Assembly: GCF_019139535.1 (NCBI RefSeq)
Contig: NZ_CP077073.1
Span: 1,500,001 to 1,564,000 of the forward strand
DNA: 64,000 bases
Origin: Pseudomonas muyukensis
GTDB taxonomy: Bacteria; Pseudomonadota; Gammaproteobacteria; Pseudomonadales; Pseudomonadaceae
Direction: 5' to 3'
Shown: piece after piece, positions 56,858 through 64,000 of the stretch
How the letters are laid out: each line of letters starts with the position of its first letter
Numbering within the stretch: position 1 is the stretch's first letter
The notes under the pieces: generated by a model
Seen by the model: only the letters and a program-made list of their open reading frames with translations
Database searches by the model: none
What the model was told of the DNA's origin: nothing
Translations under genes and position numbers: made by a program

Positions 56858-57670
56858 ATGACCCTGCAAAAGCGTAACAACGTGCACGTGGCTGGCCGTG
56901 GCAGCGCCACCTTGATCCTGTCCCACGGCTTCGGTTGCGATCAGTCGATGTGGAAGTTCCTGCTGCCTCATCTGCTCACGCGTTTTCGGGTGGTGACCTA
57001 CGACCTGGTGGGCGCTGGCCAGTCAGATTCCGCTGCCTATGAGCGCGACAAGTATGCGTCGCTCTGGGGCTATGCCGCGGACCTCAACGAGCTTGTCGAT
57101 ACTTACGCCCAGGGCCCGGTCATCGTGGTGGGGCACTCGGTGAGCGCCATGATCGGCGCCCTGGCGGCGCGTCAGCGGCCAGGGCGCATCGCCGGCCTGG
57201 TGATGATCGGCGGGTCGCCCTGCTACATCGACTCAGGGGACTACACCGGTGGTTTTTCCCGGGATGAAATCCACGCCCTGCTCGCCACTATCGATGACAA
57301 CTACCTCGGCTGGTCCAGCACCATGGCCCCGGTGCTGATGGGCGCGCCTGGGCAACCGGCGCTGCAAGTGGAACTGACCAGCAGCTTTTGCCGCACCGAT
57401 GCGCAGATTGCCCGGCATTTCGCCCGGGTCATCTTCCTTGGCGACCACCGCGCCGATATCGAAGGCCTGCCGCTGCCGACGCTGATCGTGCAGTGCTCGG
57501 GCGACCCGGTGGTGCCGGTTGCCGTGGGCGAGTACCTGCACCGGGTGCTGCCCGAAAGCCAGTACCGGCTGCTCGACAACCTGGGCCATTACCCGCAGTT
57601 GAGCGCCCCGGACGCCTGCTCGGCAGCCATGGATGCATTCTTCGCCCAGCAGGGGTTTGGCCATGGATGA
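56858..57670 (+). CDS. RsbQ/D14-like alpha/beta hydrolase
   Basis: This 270-aa protein has catalytic triad S94 (GHSVSA), D216 (CSGDPVVP) and H244 (NLGHYP). The sequence LSHGFGCDQSMWKFLLPHL and the loop YDLVGAGQSD are typical of RsbQ, the Bacillus hydrolase that activates the PAS phosphatase RsbP, and of plant karrikin/strigolactone receptors. Its stop codon overlaps the start of a PAS histidine kinase gene, so a small-molecule sensing pair is likely. Confidence 0.9.
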   Translation: MTLQKRNNVHVAGRGSATLILSHGFGCDQSMWKFLLPHLLTRFRVVTYDLVGAGQSDSAAYERDKYASLWGYAADLNELVDTYAQGPVIVVGHSVSAMIGALAARQRPGRIAGLVMIGGSPCYIDSGDYTGGFSRDEIHALLATIDDNYLGWSSTMAPVLMGAPGQPALQVELTSSFCRTDAQIARHFARVIFLGDHRADIEGLPLPTLIVQCSGDPVVPVAVGEYLHRVLPESQYRLLDNLGHYPQLSAPDACSAAMDAFFAQQGFGHG

Positions 57671-58874
57671 CAGCGCCGGGCTTTGTTGCGAGTCGTTCTT
57701 TGAGCACGCGCCCTGTGGGCTGGTGGTCATGGCCGTGGATGGCCGCCTGCTGCGCTGCAACCAGACGTTCAGCCACTGGCTGGGTTACGACAGCGCCGCC
57801 CTGCATGCGCGCAGTTTCGATCAGTTGCTGACAGCCGCAGGGCGGGTGTTCCAGCGCACGCACTGGGGCCCGTTGCTTAACCAGCAGGGCTCGGTGTCGG
57901 AGGTGAAGCTCGAGTTGCGCCATCGCCAGGGGCATGTGCTGGCCCTGCTGCTCAATGGGGTGCGCCGGGAAACGGCCGAAGGTGTGCGCTACCACCTGGC
58001 GCTGGTCGGCACCACGGCGCGTGATCGCAACGAGCGGGCGGTGTTCGTGGCCATGCAGCGCGCCGAAGAGCTGCTGGCGCAGAAAATCAGTGCGCAGGCC
58101 GCCCTGCAACGGGCCCAGGCCGAGCTCGCCAGCGCTTATGAAAATGCCCAGCGCCGCGCCGTGTTGGCCGAGCAGATGGTCGCGGTGGCCAGCCACGACC
58201 TGAAGAACCCGATGACGGCGATCAAGATGGCCAGCCAGCTGCTCGAGCGCGATGCCCAGAGCGAGCGCGCGCGGCGCTTGCTGCAGAGCATCGGCAGCTC
58301 GGCCGAGCGGGCCCAGCGCATGATCGTCGACCTGCTGGATTTTGCTTCGGTCAGGCTGGGCCAGGGTATCCGTGTTCGGCGCGAACAGGTCGACCTGCGC
58401 CAGGCGCTGGACCAGTGCGTGAGCGAGCTCAGGGTGGCGTTCGCCGCGGCCACCATCCGCCATTTGTCGCGGGGCCACGGCACCTGCGAGCTGGACCAGG
58501 ACCGCTTGCAGCAGATGATTGGCAACCTGGTGGCCAACGGCGTGGCCTATGGCGACCTAAGGTACCCGATCACGCTCACCAGCGACCTGTCGGAGCAAGG
58601 TACAACCTTGAGCGTGCACAACCACGGCCCGGTCATCGCCCAAGGGCTGATCCCGAGCTTGTTCGAGCCGATGACCCGGGGCAGCGAACAGCAGGACCCG
58701 CTGCGCTCGGTAGGGCTTGGGTTGTTCATCGTCAAGCAGATCGTCCAAGCCCATGGCGGCAGTATCGGCGTGCACTCGAGCGCTACCTGCGGCACCACCT
58801 TCACGATTCGCTTGCCGGCCAGACAGGTTTCGCCTGCCGCTGACGGGCAGGAAACGCCATTGGCTTCCACGTGA
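57663..58874 (+). CDS. PAS-domain histidine kinase paired with the RsbQ-like hydrolase
   Basis: This 403-aa predicted cytoplasmic kinase has a PAS domain at about 8-120 (FEHAPCGLVVMAVDGRLLRC), a coiled coil at 125-170, a HisKA domain with H178 (VASHDLKNP), and an HATPase with N288/N292 (GNLVANGVAYG) and the G-box VGLGLFIVKQI. No receiver domain or membrane helix is present, and no response regulator gene is adjacent. Overlap of 8 nt with the hydrolase gene indicates coupled expression. In Bacillus the partner of RsbQ is a PAS phosphatase, so here the output would be phosphorylation. Confidence 0.92.
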   Translation: MDDSAGLCCESFFEHAPCGLVVMAVDGRLLRCNQTFSHWLGYDSAALHARSFDQLLTAAGRVFQRTHWGPLLNQQGSVSEVKLELRHRQGHVLALLLNGVRRETAEGVRYHLALVGTTARDRNERAVFVAMQRAEELLAQKISAQAALQRAQAELASAYENAQRRAVLAEQMVAVASHDLKNPMTAIKMASQLLERDAQSERARRLLQSIGSSAERAQRMIVDLLDFASVRLGQGIRVRREQVDLRQALDQCVSELRVAFAAATIRHLSRGHGTCELDQDRLQQMIGNLVANGVAYGDLRYPITLTSDLSEQGTTLSVHNHGPVIAQGLIPSLFEPMTRGSEQQDPLRSVGLGLFIVKQIVQAHGGSIGVHSSATCGTTFTIRLPARQVSPAADGQETPLAST

Positions 58875-59185
58875 TGGGCTGGCGAGCGCCGAATAAGTTT
58901 TATGGTTTATAAGTTTGCGCTAATTTCAAAGTGAGTAGTAGTTGCAAGTAGTTATGGGCGGCGTGGTAATGCCAAGTGACAGGCTTATTAAGTTGCTCGG
59001 CAAGGACGGCTGCGTTCGCAATAATAGTGTTCGAGGTAATAGCCAATTATGTTGTTGGGCTTTGTTGACAGGGCGCGGGGGCTAAACAAAACTGCTAAGC
59101 GCGCACCCCGGTTGGGCTGCGCGATAGGGTGAAACTTTCAGGTAAAGTTTCAATGCATACGACATAGGGAATAAGGAAATTAAAA
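58875..59185. other. AT-richer intergenic region upstream of the orphan gene
   Basis: About 310 bp. Short A/T-rich runs around 58898-58950 and the inverted repeat at 59131-59151 are the only structure seen. Confidence 0.5.
59131..59151. promoter_or_regulatory. operator-like inverted repeat upstream of the 168-aa gene
   Basis: GAAACTTT-CAGGT-AAAGTTTC is a perfect 8-bp repeat with 5-bp spacing, 35 bp before the start codon. It could be a repressor site or an mRNA hairpin. Confidence 0.5.
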
Positions 59186-59692
59186 ATGTCTTCATCAGCT
59201 GCGCTCAAGGATAAAGTACAAAGAGACCAACAACCGCCGAAACCCTTCAATATTTTCAATAGCAATCAAATCCTGATTACCTTGGAATTACCCGCTGCGC
59301 TGCAGATCAATCAGAACCGCCAGGAACTCTTCGCCACGGCGCCGATCTTGCACAACAAAACCCCGTTCGATATTACCGGGGCGGAGTTCTCGATCTTCCT
59401 CAACGATGTGATTGACCCTTCGAGCAATGTCATTGCCAACGTCCGTTGGTGGGCCCCCACCACTTACACGGGCGAGCAGACAATGACCTTCGTCTGTGAA
59501 AAGGTCGCAAGCGGCGGTTCGGTGACGTGCACGCCGAAATCCCCTGAATTCACCAACGTGCGTTGGAATGCCACGGTGTCGAGTGGGCACGCCACCGAAG
59601 TGTTCAGCAATAGCGTCAAGCTGGTTTCACTGACCTACTCGCCAGGGGACTCGAAAACCCCTGCCCCGGGCCCGATCATCCAAGTCGGCTGA
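59186..59692 (+). CDS. orphan 168-aa beta-rich protein
   Basis: The product has no signal peptide or membrane segment and is rich in Asn, Thr, Ser and Pro with alternating hydrophobic residues, suggesting a beta fold. Two Cys (FVCEK, VTCTP) lie close together. I do not recognise a family. AAGGA lies about 8 nt before ATG 59186. Composition is lower in GC than its neighbours, so it may have been acquired. Confidence 0.75.
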   Translation: MSSSAALKDKVQRDQQPPKPFNIFNSNQILITLELPAALQINQNRQELFATAPILHNKTPFDITGAEFSIFLNDVIDPSSNVIANVRWWAPTTYTGEQTMTFVCEKVASGGSVTCTPKSPEFTNVRWNATVSSGHATEVFSNSVKLVSLTYSPGDSKTPAPGPIIQVG

Positions 59693-59708
59693 CTGATCGC
59701 CCACGGCG

Positions 59709-59727
59709 GCGCCCTGTGCCAGGGCGC
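59709..59727. terminator. hairpin after the 168-aa gene
   Basis: GCGCCCTG-TGC-CAGGGCGC is a perfect 8-bp stem 16 nt after the stop. It has no T run, so termination is uncertain. Confidence 0.4.
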
Positions 59728-59756
59728 TGTCGCTTGCAAGGCCCAGCACCTGCCCG

Positions 59757-61244
59757 TCAGTCATTGAACTCGGGCGCGGTGCCGGGGGCCTGGGTGGCAT
59801 GAGTGGCCGTTGCCGCCTCGAACCATAGCGGCCACGAACTGCGCTGGCGCTGTTCCACCTGCACGCAGGGGATCAATCGCTCGCTCAGTACGGCGGTACT
59901 GCCCACGCTGACCGCCAGCCGATACTTGGCACTGTGCACGCACTCCCGGTCGCCGAACTCGCAACGGTCCAGGCGTGTGCCGCCGCAGGGCCCGTTCGCC
60001 AGGCCCTTGGGGCAGGTCTCGGGGCAGATGTAGAGGGTGTCCTGCAGCCGGCAGCTGCCACAGGTGTCACAGCCCACCAGCGGGCGCTTGAGGCGCCGCT
60101 CCAGTTGGTGCAGCCACTGCGCCGCCGTGGGGTTGGCCCACAGCGGTCGGGTCACCGCCCAGCCGAAGGCCTTGCTCAAGGCCGTGGTGCGGCTGAACAG
60201 CTGGTGGTGCATCGCCCCGAGCAGTTGGTAGCGGGCCTTTTCCTTGTACGAGGCGCTGACCTGCCGTTGTCCAGGGTGCCAGCTGTGTCCTGGGGGATTG
60301 AACGTGACCGGGGCCACGCCAGGTTCCTGCCAGGCGGCCTGCCACGCCGGTGTCCACGCCTGCAGCGAGGTGAACTGCGGCTGCAAGTGCGCGATGGCCT
60401 GCTCCAGTGCATCGAACTGCGCCACTTCATGGATGCCGGACAAGTGCACGCCGGCATAGCCCATCAACTTCAGGCCGATCACCTGCAAGGCCAGGCGATG
60501 GTTGGCGCGTGCCTTGGCGTAGGCCTTGGACACCGCCGTTTCGGCGGCCAGCAGCGCCCGCATCGACGGCGTGACGGTCACCCCGGCAACGTGATCGAGC
60601 ATCCCGGCGCGACCTTCGCTCAGGGCCATGATGCAGGCCATCAGCGGCTTGGGCCGGGGTTGGCGCTGCATCCAGTCGAAGGCTTCCCGGTGTTTGTCGA
60701 TATCGAAACCCAGCTGCAGGATGAACAGGTCGGCGCCGGCGGCGAGTTTCTTTTCGGCCTTGCAGTACTGCGCGCCGCCTTCGGCCTCCTGGTACTTGAA
60801 CGGATTCAGTGCGGCGGCCAGCAGCCAGTGCGGGCGGGCCTGGCGGACAATCTGCAAGGCCGCGACCGATTCCAGGTAGCGCACCGGGCGTTGGCCGGGG
60901 ATGTGGCCGGGCAGGCGGTCGCCGCTGAGCAGCAGCACCTGGTCGAGGCCGGCGGCGTCCATGCGCTGCAACTGGGCGAGCAGGTCGCGGCGTTCGCGGT
61001 CCTTGCCGGAGAAGTGCAGCAGGGCGGGAACGGGCTGGGCGAGGCTGGCGAAGGCGTCCAGCGGCGACATGTCCAGGGCGCTGCCGACGCGGTCGCCGAT
61101 GGCCACGGTCAGCGGCCAGCCGCACAGTTGGGTGCGGGCCATGAGGGTGTCGAGGGTGGCGAAACGCTCGGCGCTGGGCTTGGGCACGAACTCCAGGATG
61201 CAGGCGAAGGCGTTGGCGTCCAGGGTGGTTTTCAGCAGGCTCAT
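59757..61244 (-). CDS. methylenetetrahydrofolate reductase-like protein with MetV-type C-terminal domain
   Basis: This 495-aa protein has an N-terminal MetF-like (beta/alpha)8 barrel (ILEFVPKPSAERF, TVAIGDRVGSA, ALNPFKYQEAEGG). A cysteine-rich C-terminus (CDTCGSCRLQDTLYICPETC, GLANGPCGG) is typical of MetV/MTHFR-C domains. In acetogens MetF and MetV are separate subunits; here they are fused. It is divergent from metE, so it may supply the 5-methyl-folate used by MetE. The flavin and Fe-S/Zn chemistry is inferred from the family. Confidence 0.85.
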   Translation of the reverse strand: MSLLKTTLDANAFACILEFVPKPSAERFATLDTLMARTQLCGWPLTVAIGDRVGSALDMSPLDAFASLAQPVPALLHFSGKDRERRDLLAQLQRMDAAGLDQVLLLSGDRLPGHIPGQRPVRYLESVAALQIVRQARPHWLLAAALNPFKYQEAEGGAQYCKAEKKLAAGADLFILQLGFDIDKHREAFDWMQRQPRPKPLMACIMALSEGRAGMLDHVAGVTVTPSMRALLAAETAVSKAYAKARANHRLALQVIGLKLMGYAGVHLSGIHEVAQFDALEQAIAHLQPQFTSLQAWTPAWQAAWQEPGVAPVTFNPPGHSWHPGQRQVSASYKEKARYQLLGAMHHQLFSRTTALSKAFGWAVTRPLWANPTAAQWLHQLERRLKRPLVGCDTCGSCRLQDTLYICPETCPKGLANGPCGGTRLDRCEFGDRECVHSAKYRLAVSVGSTAVLSERLIPCVQVEQRQRSSWPLWFEAATATHATQAPGTAPEFND

Positions 61245-61373
61245 GGGGGCTGGCTACCGGGTTGGGGCAGGGTGGCAGTGTGCACCAGCGGGTGGGGCGG
61301 GGCATGTCTGATTGCGCGGAGTACTGTGCTGGTTGAGACATTCACAACGGTCTGTCAGGCGACGCAGCTCCCT

Positions 61374-61490
61374 GTAGGAGCGGCCTTGTGTCGCGAAAGG
61401 GCTGCGAAGCAGCCCCAGGATTTCAGTGTTGATGCATCAATCGCCGGGGCCGCGTTGCGGCCCTTTCCCGACACAAGGCCGCTCCTACAG
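61374..61490. repeat. REP pair (BIME) between the MetF-like gene and metE
   Basis: GTAGGAGCGGCC...GGGCTGCGAAGCAGCCC faces GGGGCCGCGTTGCGGCCC...GGCCGCTCCTAC. The right arm has TTTCCCGACA in place of TTTCGCGACA. Confidence 0.88.
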
Positions 61491-61525
61491 GGGGCTTCAT
61501 CTTTGCCAAGCATCATGAACAAATC

Positions 61526-61559
61526 TTGAGTTGATCTCAAATTTTATGAGTTTGTCTCA
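61526..61559 (+). promoter_or_regulatory. two LysR-type palindromes upstream of metE (MetR-like sites)
   Basis: TTGAG-TTGAT-CTCAA (61526-61540) and TGAG-TTTGT-CTCA (61547-61559) have centres 20 bp apart, about two helical turns. They lie 58-90 bp before the metE start. They resemble the MetR consensus TGAA-N5-TTCA. MetR regulation is inferred. Confidence 0.55.
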
Positions 61560-61616
61560 CGTTGTTGTTCCCCGCAGAATCCCCTCATTCACATTCAAGG
61601 TTCGAGGGACGACGAC

Positions 61617-63905
61617 ATGGCACTGGCACACAACCTGGGGTTTCCGCGCATCGGTCGCGACCGTGAGCTGAAGAAAGCCCAGGAGGCCTTCTGGAAGGGC
61701 GAACTCGATGAAGCCGGCCTGCGTGCCGTGGGCCGTGGCTTGCGCGCCGCGCATTGGCAGGCGCAAAAGGCCGCCGGCATCGAGCTGCTGCCGGTGGGTG
61801 ACTTCGCCTGGTACGACCAGGTCCTCACCCACTCGCTGACGTTCGGTGTGATCCCGGAGCGCTTCCGTGCCAAGGACGGTGCCCGGCCGACCCTGCAAAC
61901 CTTGTTCGCCATGGCCCGGGGCGTAAGTGACAGCTGCTGCGGTGGCGCCCACGCCCAGGAGATGACCAAGTGGTTCGACACCAACTACCACTACCTGGTC
62001 CCCGAATTCAGCGCCGACCAGCAGTTCGCCCTGAGCTGGGAGCAACTGTTCGACGAGGTCGAGGAGGCAAAGGCCCTGGGCCACGCGGTCAAGCCGGTGC
62101 TGATCGGCCCGCTGACCTACCTGTGGCTGGGCAAGACCAAGGGCGCCGAGTTCGACAAGCTCGAGCTGCTCGACCGCCTGCTGCCGCTGTATGACCAGAT
62201 CCTCAACCGCCTGGCTGGCCAAGGTGTGGAATGGGTGCAGATCGACGAGCCGATCCTCGCCCTCGACCTGCCCCAGGCTTGGAAAAACGCCTACGAGCGG
62301 GTCTACAACATCCTTCAGCGCGCGCCGCTGAAGAAGCTGGTCGCCACCTATTTCGGCGGCCTGGAAGACAACCTGGGCCTGGCTGCCAACCTGCCGGTCG
62401 ATGGCCTGCATATCGACCTGGTGCGCGCCCCGGAGCAGTACCCGACCATCCTCGACCGCCTGCCGGCCTACAAGGTGCTGTCGCTGGGCGTGGTCAACGG
62501 TCGCAACGTCTGGCGTTGCGACCTGGAGAAGGCCCTGGAGGTGCTGCGCCATGCCCACGAGCGCCTGGGCGACCGCCTGTGGGTGGCGCCGTCGTGCTCG
62601 CTGCTGCACAGCCCGGTGGACCTGGAGCGTGAAGACCAGCTCGATGACGAACTGAAGAGCTGGCTGGCCTTTGCCGTGCAGAAGTGCCAGGAAGTGGCAC
62701 TGCTGGCCAAGGCGCTCAACCAGCCCGAGGCGGCCGATGTCGTCGAGGCGCTGGCGCAGAGCCGCGCCGTGCAGCATGCCCGCGCCACCTCGCCGCGCAT
62801 TCACAAGCCGGCGGTGCAGGCCCGTGTCGCGGCGATCAAGCCCGCCGACAGCCAGCGCGTGTCCGCGTTCGAGCAGCGCATCGCCAAGCAGCGCGCCGGG
62901 CTGAACCTGCCGGCGTTTCCAACCACCACCATCGGCTCGTTCCCGCAGACCTCGGCGATTCGCCTGGCGCGCCAGTCGTTCAAGCAGGGCAAGCTGACCG
63001 AGGCCGACTATGTCGAGGCCATGCACAGCGAGATCCGCCATGCGGTGGAAATTCAGGAAAACCTTGGCCTGGATGTGCTGGTGCACGGCGAGGCCGAGCG
63101 CAACGACATGGTCGAGTACTTTGCCGAGCAACTGGACGGCTATGTCTTCACCCGCTTCGGCTGGGTGCAGAGCTACGGTTCGCGCTGCGTCAAACCGGCG
63201 GTGATCTTCGCTGACCTGAGCCGCCCGCGCGCCATGACCGTGGCCTGGAGCAAATACGCCCAGGGCCTGACCCACAAGGTGATGAAGGGCATGCTGACGG
63301 GCCCGGTGACCATGCTGATGTGGTCGTTCCCGCGCGAGGACGTGACGCGCGAGGCGCAGGCGCGCCAGCTGGCGCTGGCCCTGCGCGACGAGGTGGTCGA
63401 CCTGGAGGCGGCGGGCATCAGGATCGTGCAGATCGACGAGGCCGCCTTCCGCGAAGGCCTGCCGCTGCGCCGCAGTGCCTGGCCGCATTACCTGGAGTGG
63501 GCGACCGAGGCCTTCCGCCTGTGCGCCTCGGGGGTACGCGACGAGACGCAGATCCACACCCACATGTGCTACAGCGAGTTCAACGATGTGATCGAGTCGA
63601 TCGCGGCGATGGATGCCGATGTGATCACCATCGAGACCTCGCGTTCGGACATGGAGCTGTTGGAGGCGTTCGAGAAGTTCCACTACCCGAACGAGATCGG
63701 CCCAGGCGTGTACGACATCCACTCGCCGCGGGTGCCGGCCAAGGAGGAGATGGTCAAGCTGCTGCGCAAGGCGGCCCAGCGGATTCCGGCCGAGCGGCTG
63801 TGGGTGAACCCGGACTGCGGCTTGAAGACCCGCGGCTGGCCGGAAACCGAGGCAGCCTTGGTGAACATGGTCGCCGCCGCCCGCGAACTGCGCGCCACGG
63901 CTTGA
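61617..63905 (+). CDS. metE: cobalamin-independent methionine synthase
   Basis: This 762-aa enzyme transfers the methyl group of 5-methyl-tetrahydropteroyl-glutamate to homocysteine. It has two duplicated barrels. The zinc ligands H649, C651 (HTHMC), E673 (TIETS) and C734 (NPDCG) line up with those of E. coli MetE. It starts [20 protein letters not shown] at ATG 61617, is full length and is intact. MetE is the cobalt-free route; expression is typically MetR-activated. Confidence 0.97.
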   Translation: MALAHNLGFPRIGRDRELKKAQEAFWKGELDEAGLRAVGRGLRAAHWQAQKAAGIELLPVGDFAWYDQVLTHSLTFGVIPERFRAKDGARPTLQTLFAMARGVSDSCCGGAHAQEMTKWFDTNYHYLVPEFSADQQFALSWEQLFDEVEEAKALGHAVKPVLIGPLTYLWLGKTKGAEFDKLELLDRLLPLYDQILNRLAGQGVEWVQIDEPILALDLPQAWKNAYERVYNILQRAPLKKLVATYFGGLEDNLGLAANLPVDGLHIDLVRAPEQYPTILDRLPAYKVLSLGVVNGRNVWRCDLEKALEVLRHAHERLGDRLWVAPSCSLLHSPVDLEREDQLDDELKSWLAFAVQKCQEVALLAKALNQPEAADVVEALAQSRAVQHARATSPRIHKPAVQARVAAIKPADSQRVSAFEQRIAKQRAGLNLPAFPTTTIGSFPQTSAIRLARQSFKQGKLTEADYVEAMHSEIRHAVEIQENLGLDVLVHGEAERNDMVEYFAEQLDGYVFTRFGWVQSYGSRCVKPAVIFADLSRPRAMTVAWSKYAQGLTHKVMKGMLTGPVTMLMWSFPREDVTREAQARQLALALRDEVVDLEAAGIRIVQIDEAAFREGLPLRRSAWPHYLEWATEAFRLCASGVRDETQIHTHMCYSEFNDVIESIAAMDADVITIETSRSDMELLEAFEKFHYPNEIGPGVYDIHSPRVPAKEEMVKLLRKAAQRIPAERLWVNPDCGLKTRGWPETEAALVNMVAAARELRATA

Positions 63906-63909
63906 TGAC

Positions 63910-64000
63910 CTTTCGCGGCACAAGGCCGCTCCTACAGGGGATCGCGGTCGTCTGTAGGAGCGGCCTTGTGTCGCGAAAGGGCTGCATGGCAGCCCCAGGA
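63910..64000. repeat. REP pair (BIME) at the window end
   Basis: CCTTTCGCGGCACAAGGCCG and CTCCTACA face TGTAGGAGCGGCCTTGTGTC and GCGAAAGG, followed by GGGCTGCATGGCAGCCCC. The right end may continue past the window. Confidence 0.85.

Overview
The window looks like a chromosomal segment of a high-GC gammaproteobacterium of the Pseudomonas putida group. The evidence is the 23S/5S rRNA and tRNA sequences, the gene order rpsT / murJ-ribF-ileS-lspA-fkpB-ispH / minor pilins / thiO / bamD / rluD-pgeF-clpB / ndh / yacG-coaE-pilD-pilC / pilA, and the many REP elements with the core GTAGGAGCGGCCTTGTG. The species call is by recognition, not by a database search.

Layout. 1-3.6 kb: the distal part of an rRNA operon (tRNA-Ile, tRNA-Ala, 23S, 5S, terminator). 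3.65-4.1 kb: a repeat-rich spacer with a 164-bp direct duplication. 4.2-7.8 kb: a lipid-transport type operon of two half-size PqiA proteins and a six-MCE-domain PqiB/LetB protein. 8.0-15.9 kb: rpsT, facing away from the housekeeping run murJ-ribF-ileS-lspA-fkpB-ispH, whose last five genes overlap or nearly touch. 15.9-18.3 kb: type IV minor pilin genes without pilY1. 18.4-25.7 kb: thiO, a small membrane zinc-ribbon protein, bamD, rluD, pgeF and clpB with a probable heat-shock promoter. 25.7-26.3 kb: tRNA Asn-Pro-Lys with two promoters. 26.4-31.8 kb: a RibD-C/DHFR-like protein with a freshly duplicated 3' end, ndh, DUF3094, DUF1780, membrane proteins, yacG and coaE. 31.8-34.5 kb: pilD, pilC and divergent pilA, without pilB.

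At 34.58 kb lies tRNA-Thr(CGT), the insertion site of a genomic island of about 7 kb. It runs to an imperfect copy of the tRNA 3' end at 41.58 kb. The island carries a P4-type integrase, a second integrase-like protein coupled to a 91-aa protein, a 130-aa protein, and an AT-rich two-gene operon on the opposite strand. That operon pairs a protein with a DGQHR/ParB-like motif (388 aa) with a protein (388 aa) whose C-terminus carries the HEPN ribonuclease motif RNxxxH. This pair is the best candidate in the window for an undescribed defence or toxin-type system. Just beyond the island are three ~78-bp units that fold as three-way junctions with compensating base changes, followed by two overlapping small ORFs.

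42.7-46.7 kb is an accessory metabolic cluster (LysR regulator, RidA, YcaC-like hydrolase, AraC regulator, secreted esterase). 47-49.4 kb holds a lytic transglycosylase lipoprotein, membrane proteins and a frameshifted gene. 49.7-55.8 kb holds two tandem subtilisin-type autotransporters. 55.9-59.7 kb holds a TIGR02466-type 2OG-Fe(II) oxygenase, an RsbQ-like hydrolase overlapping a PAS histidine kinase, and an orphan 168-aa protein. 59.8-63.9 kb holds a MetF-MetV fusion-like protein divergent from metE, whose upstream region has two LysR-type palindromes 20 bp apart. Long ORFs antisense to GC-rich genes and all ORFs inside the 23S gene were treated as shadows.
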